From assembly GCA_905182995.1 (NCBI GenBank), contig CAJJDP010000078.1, forward strand, positions 1 to 64,000: a stretch of 64,000 nucleotides of DNA, read 5' to 3'. A program made the position numbers and the translations under genes. Within the stretch, counting starts at the first letter, position 1. The number at the start of each line of letters is the position of its first letter. The notes beneath the pieces are model-generated. The model saw only the letters and a list, made by a program, of their open reading frames with translations. It was not told where the DNA came from and did no database searches. Below, one piece after another: positions 62,962-64,000 of the stretch. The stretch comes from Paramecium octaurelia. Lineage: Eukaryota > Ciliophora > Oligohymenophorea > Peniculida > Parameciidae.

Positions 62962-63822
62962 ATGCTTAATTTATTATGCCTTCATAATCCCCCTCCACAT
63001 TTCCCTTATGATACAATTAGAATGCTCGAGCCAAAGCAGCTTGCATTGTCTTCTCAGCTGCTCCGATCTTGAGATTCTTCTCTATGAATCTTACGATATA
63101 CTTGGCCTCAATCGGTTTGGCCATTCTTAGGAGATTGGTCAGAATTCTCTCCTTCTCCAATGAACTTCCTGTGCCTTCTTATTTTTACAATTGCTGGAGA
63201 GTGTTAAATACTTAAATCATTGTTAATTTAACTTCCTCCTTGACTGTCTGAGAAACAAAAAATTTATTCAAGGATGTTTGAGTTGATTTCGATTTTTCAA
63301 TGGCCAAACCCAAATCTCCCAATGTGTTCATTAGTTCTCTCACTTATTTTTCCTTTTCATAGTTATATTTTATATACACTCTTCCCAGACACAGCACTGA
63401 TGGATTTCACGATGATTCCTTGTCCAATACCCAATTCCCATGATTCATAATCGGGTCCCAACTTCAAAATGCTAAACAAGTATGCTGGCACAAATTCTTC
63501 CCTATTTTCTTTCATGATTCTGATGAACAATTTAGCCACTAACTCTTTGATGGCATCCTTCGAATTTTGCCCTTTAATCTCTCCGACCTTTAATATTGAA
63601 AGCACACTCTACTTGTTCGTATAATTCAGCCATATCGATGAATAGAACAGCCCCTTTGATTTCCATATTATGCGATTTGGATTTTGAGGCGCCCAGCTTT
63701 TGTTCTGGCATTAGTTTCTCCTTCTTGAGGTTTTCCTCGATAAATTGTTGTTCCTTGATCTAATCATTTGAATCATCTCCTTTCTTACTTGATTTGAAGA
63801 ATGAGGCAATTTTTTTTTGCAT
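61730..63822 (-). CDS. LIG1: ATP-dependent DNA ligase I
   Basis: ATG 63822 begins [14 protein letters not shown], a PCNA-binding PIP box (Q-x2-I-x2-FF), as at the start of human LIG1 (MQRSIMSFF). A 25-nt intron near 63557-63590 is supported by frame, and total length implies at least one more. The DNA-binding domain follows ([35 protein letters not shown]). The adenylation domain has the active-site motif [13 protein letters not shown], with Lys as the AMP-accepting residue, then [22 protein letters not shown], and [10 protein letters not shown] with [13 protein letters not shown]. The OB-fold region has [21 protein letters not shown] and [21 protein letters not shown]1 joins Okazaki fragments and repair nicks in the nucleus. 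The PIP box excludes ligase IV. TGA is at 61730-61732. Confidence 0.95.
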
Positions 63823-63862
63823 AAGGGCGGGTTAATAATTTAATTAATTTATAATCATTCGC

Positions 63863-64000
63863 ATGGCTTCCTATAAATCTATTTTAGACGGACTCCTTGA
63901 TTCAGTCTCAAATATTGTGGTGGCCAGGATTCGCACCTTAAAATAAACATACAATGATTCATCTTTGAATCGATTACCTGCTAGTAGTGATACAAAGTTA
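63863..64000 (+). CDS. 5' end of an unidentified gene (runs off the window)
   Basis: An ATG at 63863 opens a TGA-free frame to the window edge, reading MASYKSILDGLLDSVSNI and then IRTLKQTYND. It lies 40 bp from the divergent ligase start, fitting the compact spacing of the region. Only 46 codons are visible; no family can be named. Confidence 0.5.

Overview
The window is the telomere-capped left end of a ciliate macronuclear scaffold, almost certainly Paramecium. Bases 1-25 are C3A3/C4A3 telomere repeats. Long reading frames make sense only if TAA and TAG are read as glutamine and TGA is the sole stop. Nearly all introns are 20-50 nt, mostly GTA...TAG, and spacing between right-hand genes is often under 60 bp. 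Under the standard code most apparent open frames are shadows, so the gene models here were built by hand with the ciliate code (table 6).

Layout. 1-11.5 kb: a loose subtelomeric zone with a MORN-like repeat gene, a SPRY-like gene and several decayed protein-like stretches. 11.5-19.0 kb (minus): a 2,497-residue cysteine-rich surface-antigen-like protein ending in a multi-span membrane domain, followed upstream by a tRNA-like gene. 23.2-26.3 kb: two WD40 genes and a small unknown gene. 27.2-36.8 kb (plus): a 3,197-residue immobilization-antigen-type protein with signal peptide and GPI-type tail. 37.2-37.7 kb: a two-finger RanBP2-type protein. 37.7-39.8 kb: gene-poor with remnants. 39.8-64 kb: a compact housekeeping block with an XRCC4/PAXX-like small protein, NMD3, a large type I membrane protein, a coiled-coil protein, an RNF126-like RING protein, a long coiled-coil protein, frataxin, a laforin-like glucan phosphatase, an SRPK-type kinase, two tandem GyrI-like proteins, an acylated unknown protein, DNA ligase I and the start of another gene.

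Five single N characters (6313, 19551, 21124, 55438, 61554) each sit between directly repeated blocks of about 1.3-1.4 kb that look letter-for-letter identical wherever I compared them. These look like contig joins whose overlaps were not collapsed. They create truncated second copies of five genes and three copies of the tRNA-like gene. Removing them would shorten the window by roughly 6.9 kb.

Functional themes: two giant cysteine-rich cell-surface genes near a telomere, where Paramecium surface-antigen genes are known to lie; a cluster of conserved core genes (NMD3 for 60S export, frataxin for Fe-S assembly, LIG1, SRPK); and two less expected finds, a candidate XRCC4-superfamily end-joining factor and a CBM20-plus-dual-specificity-phosphatase glucan phosphatase.
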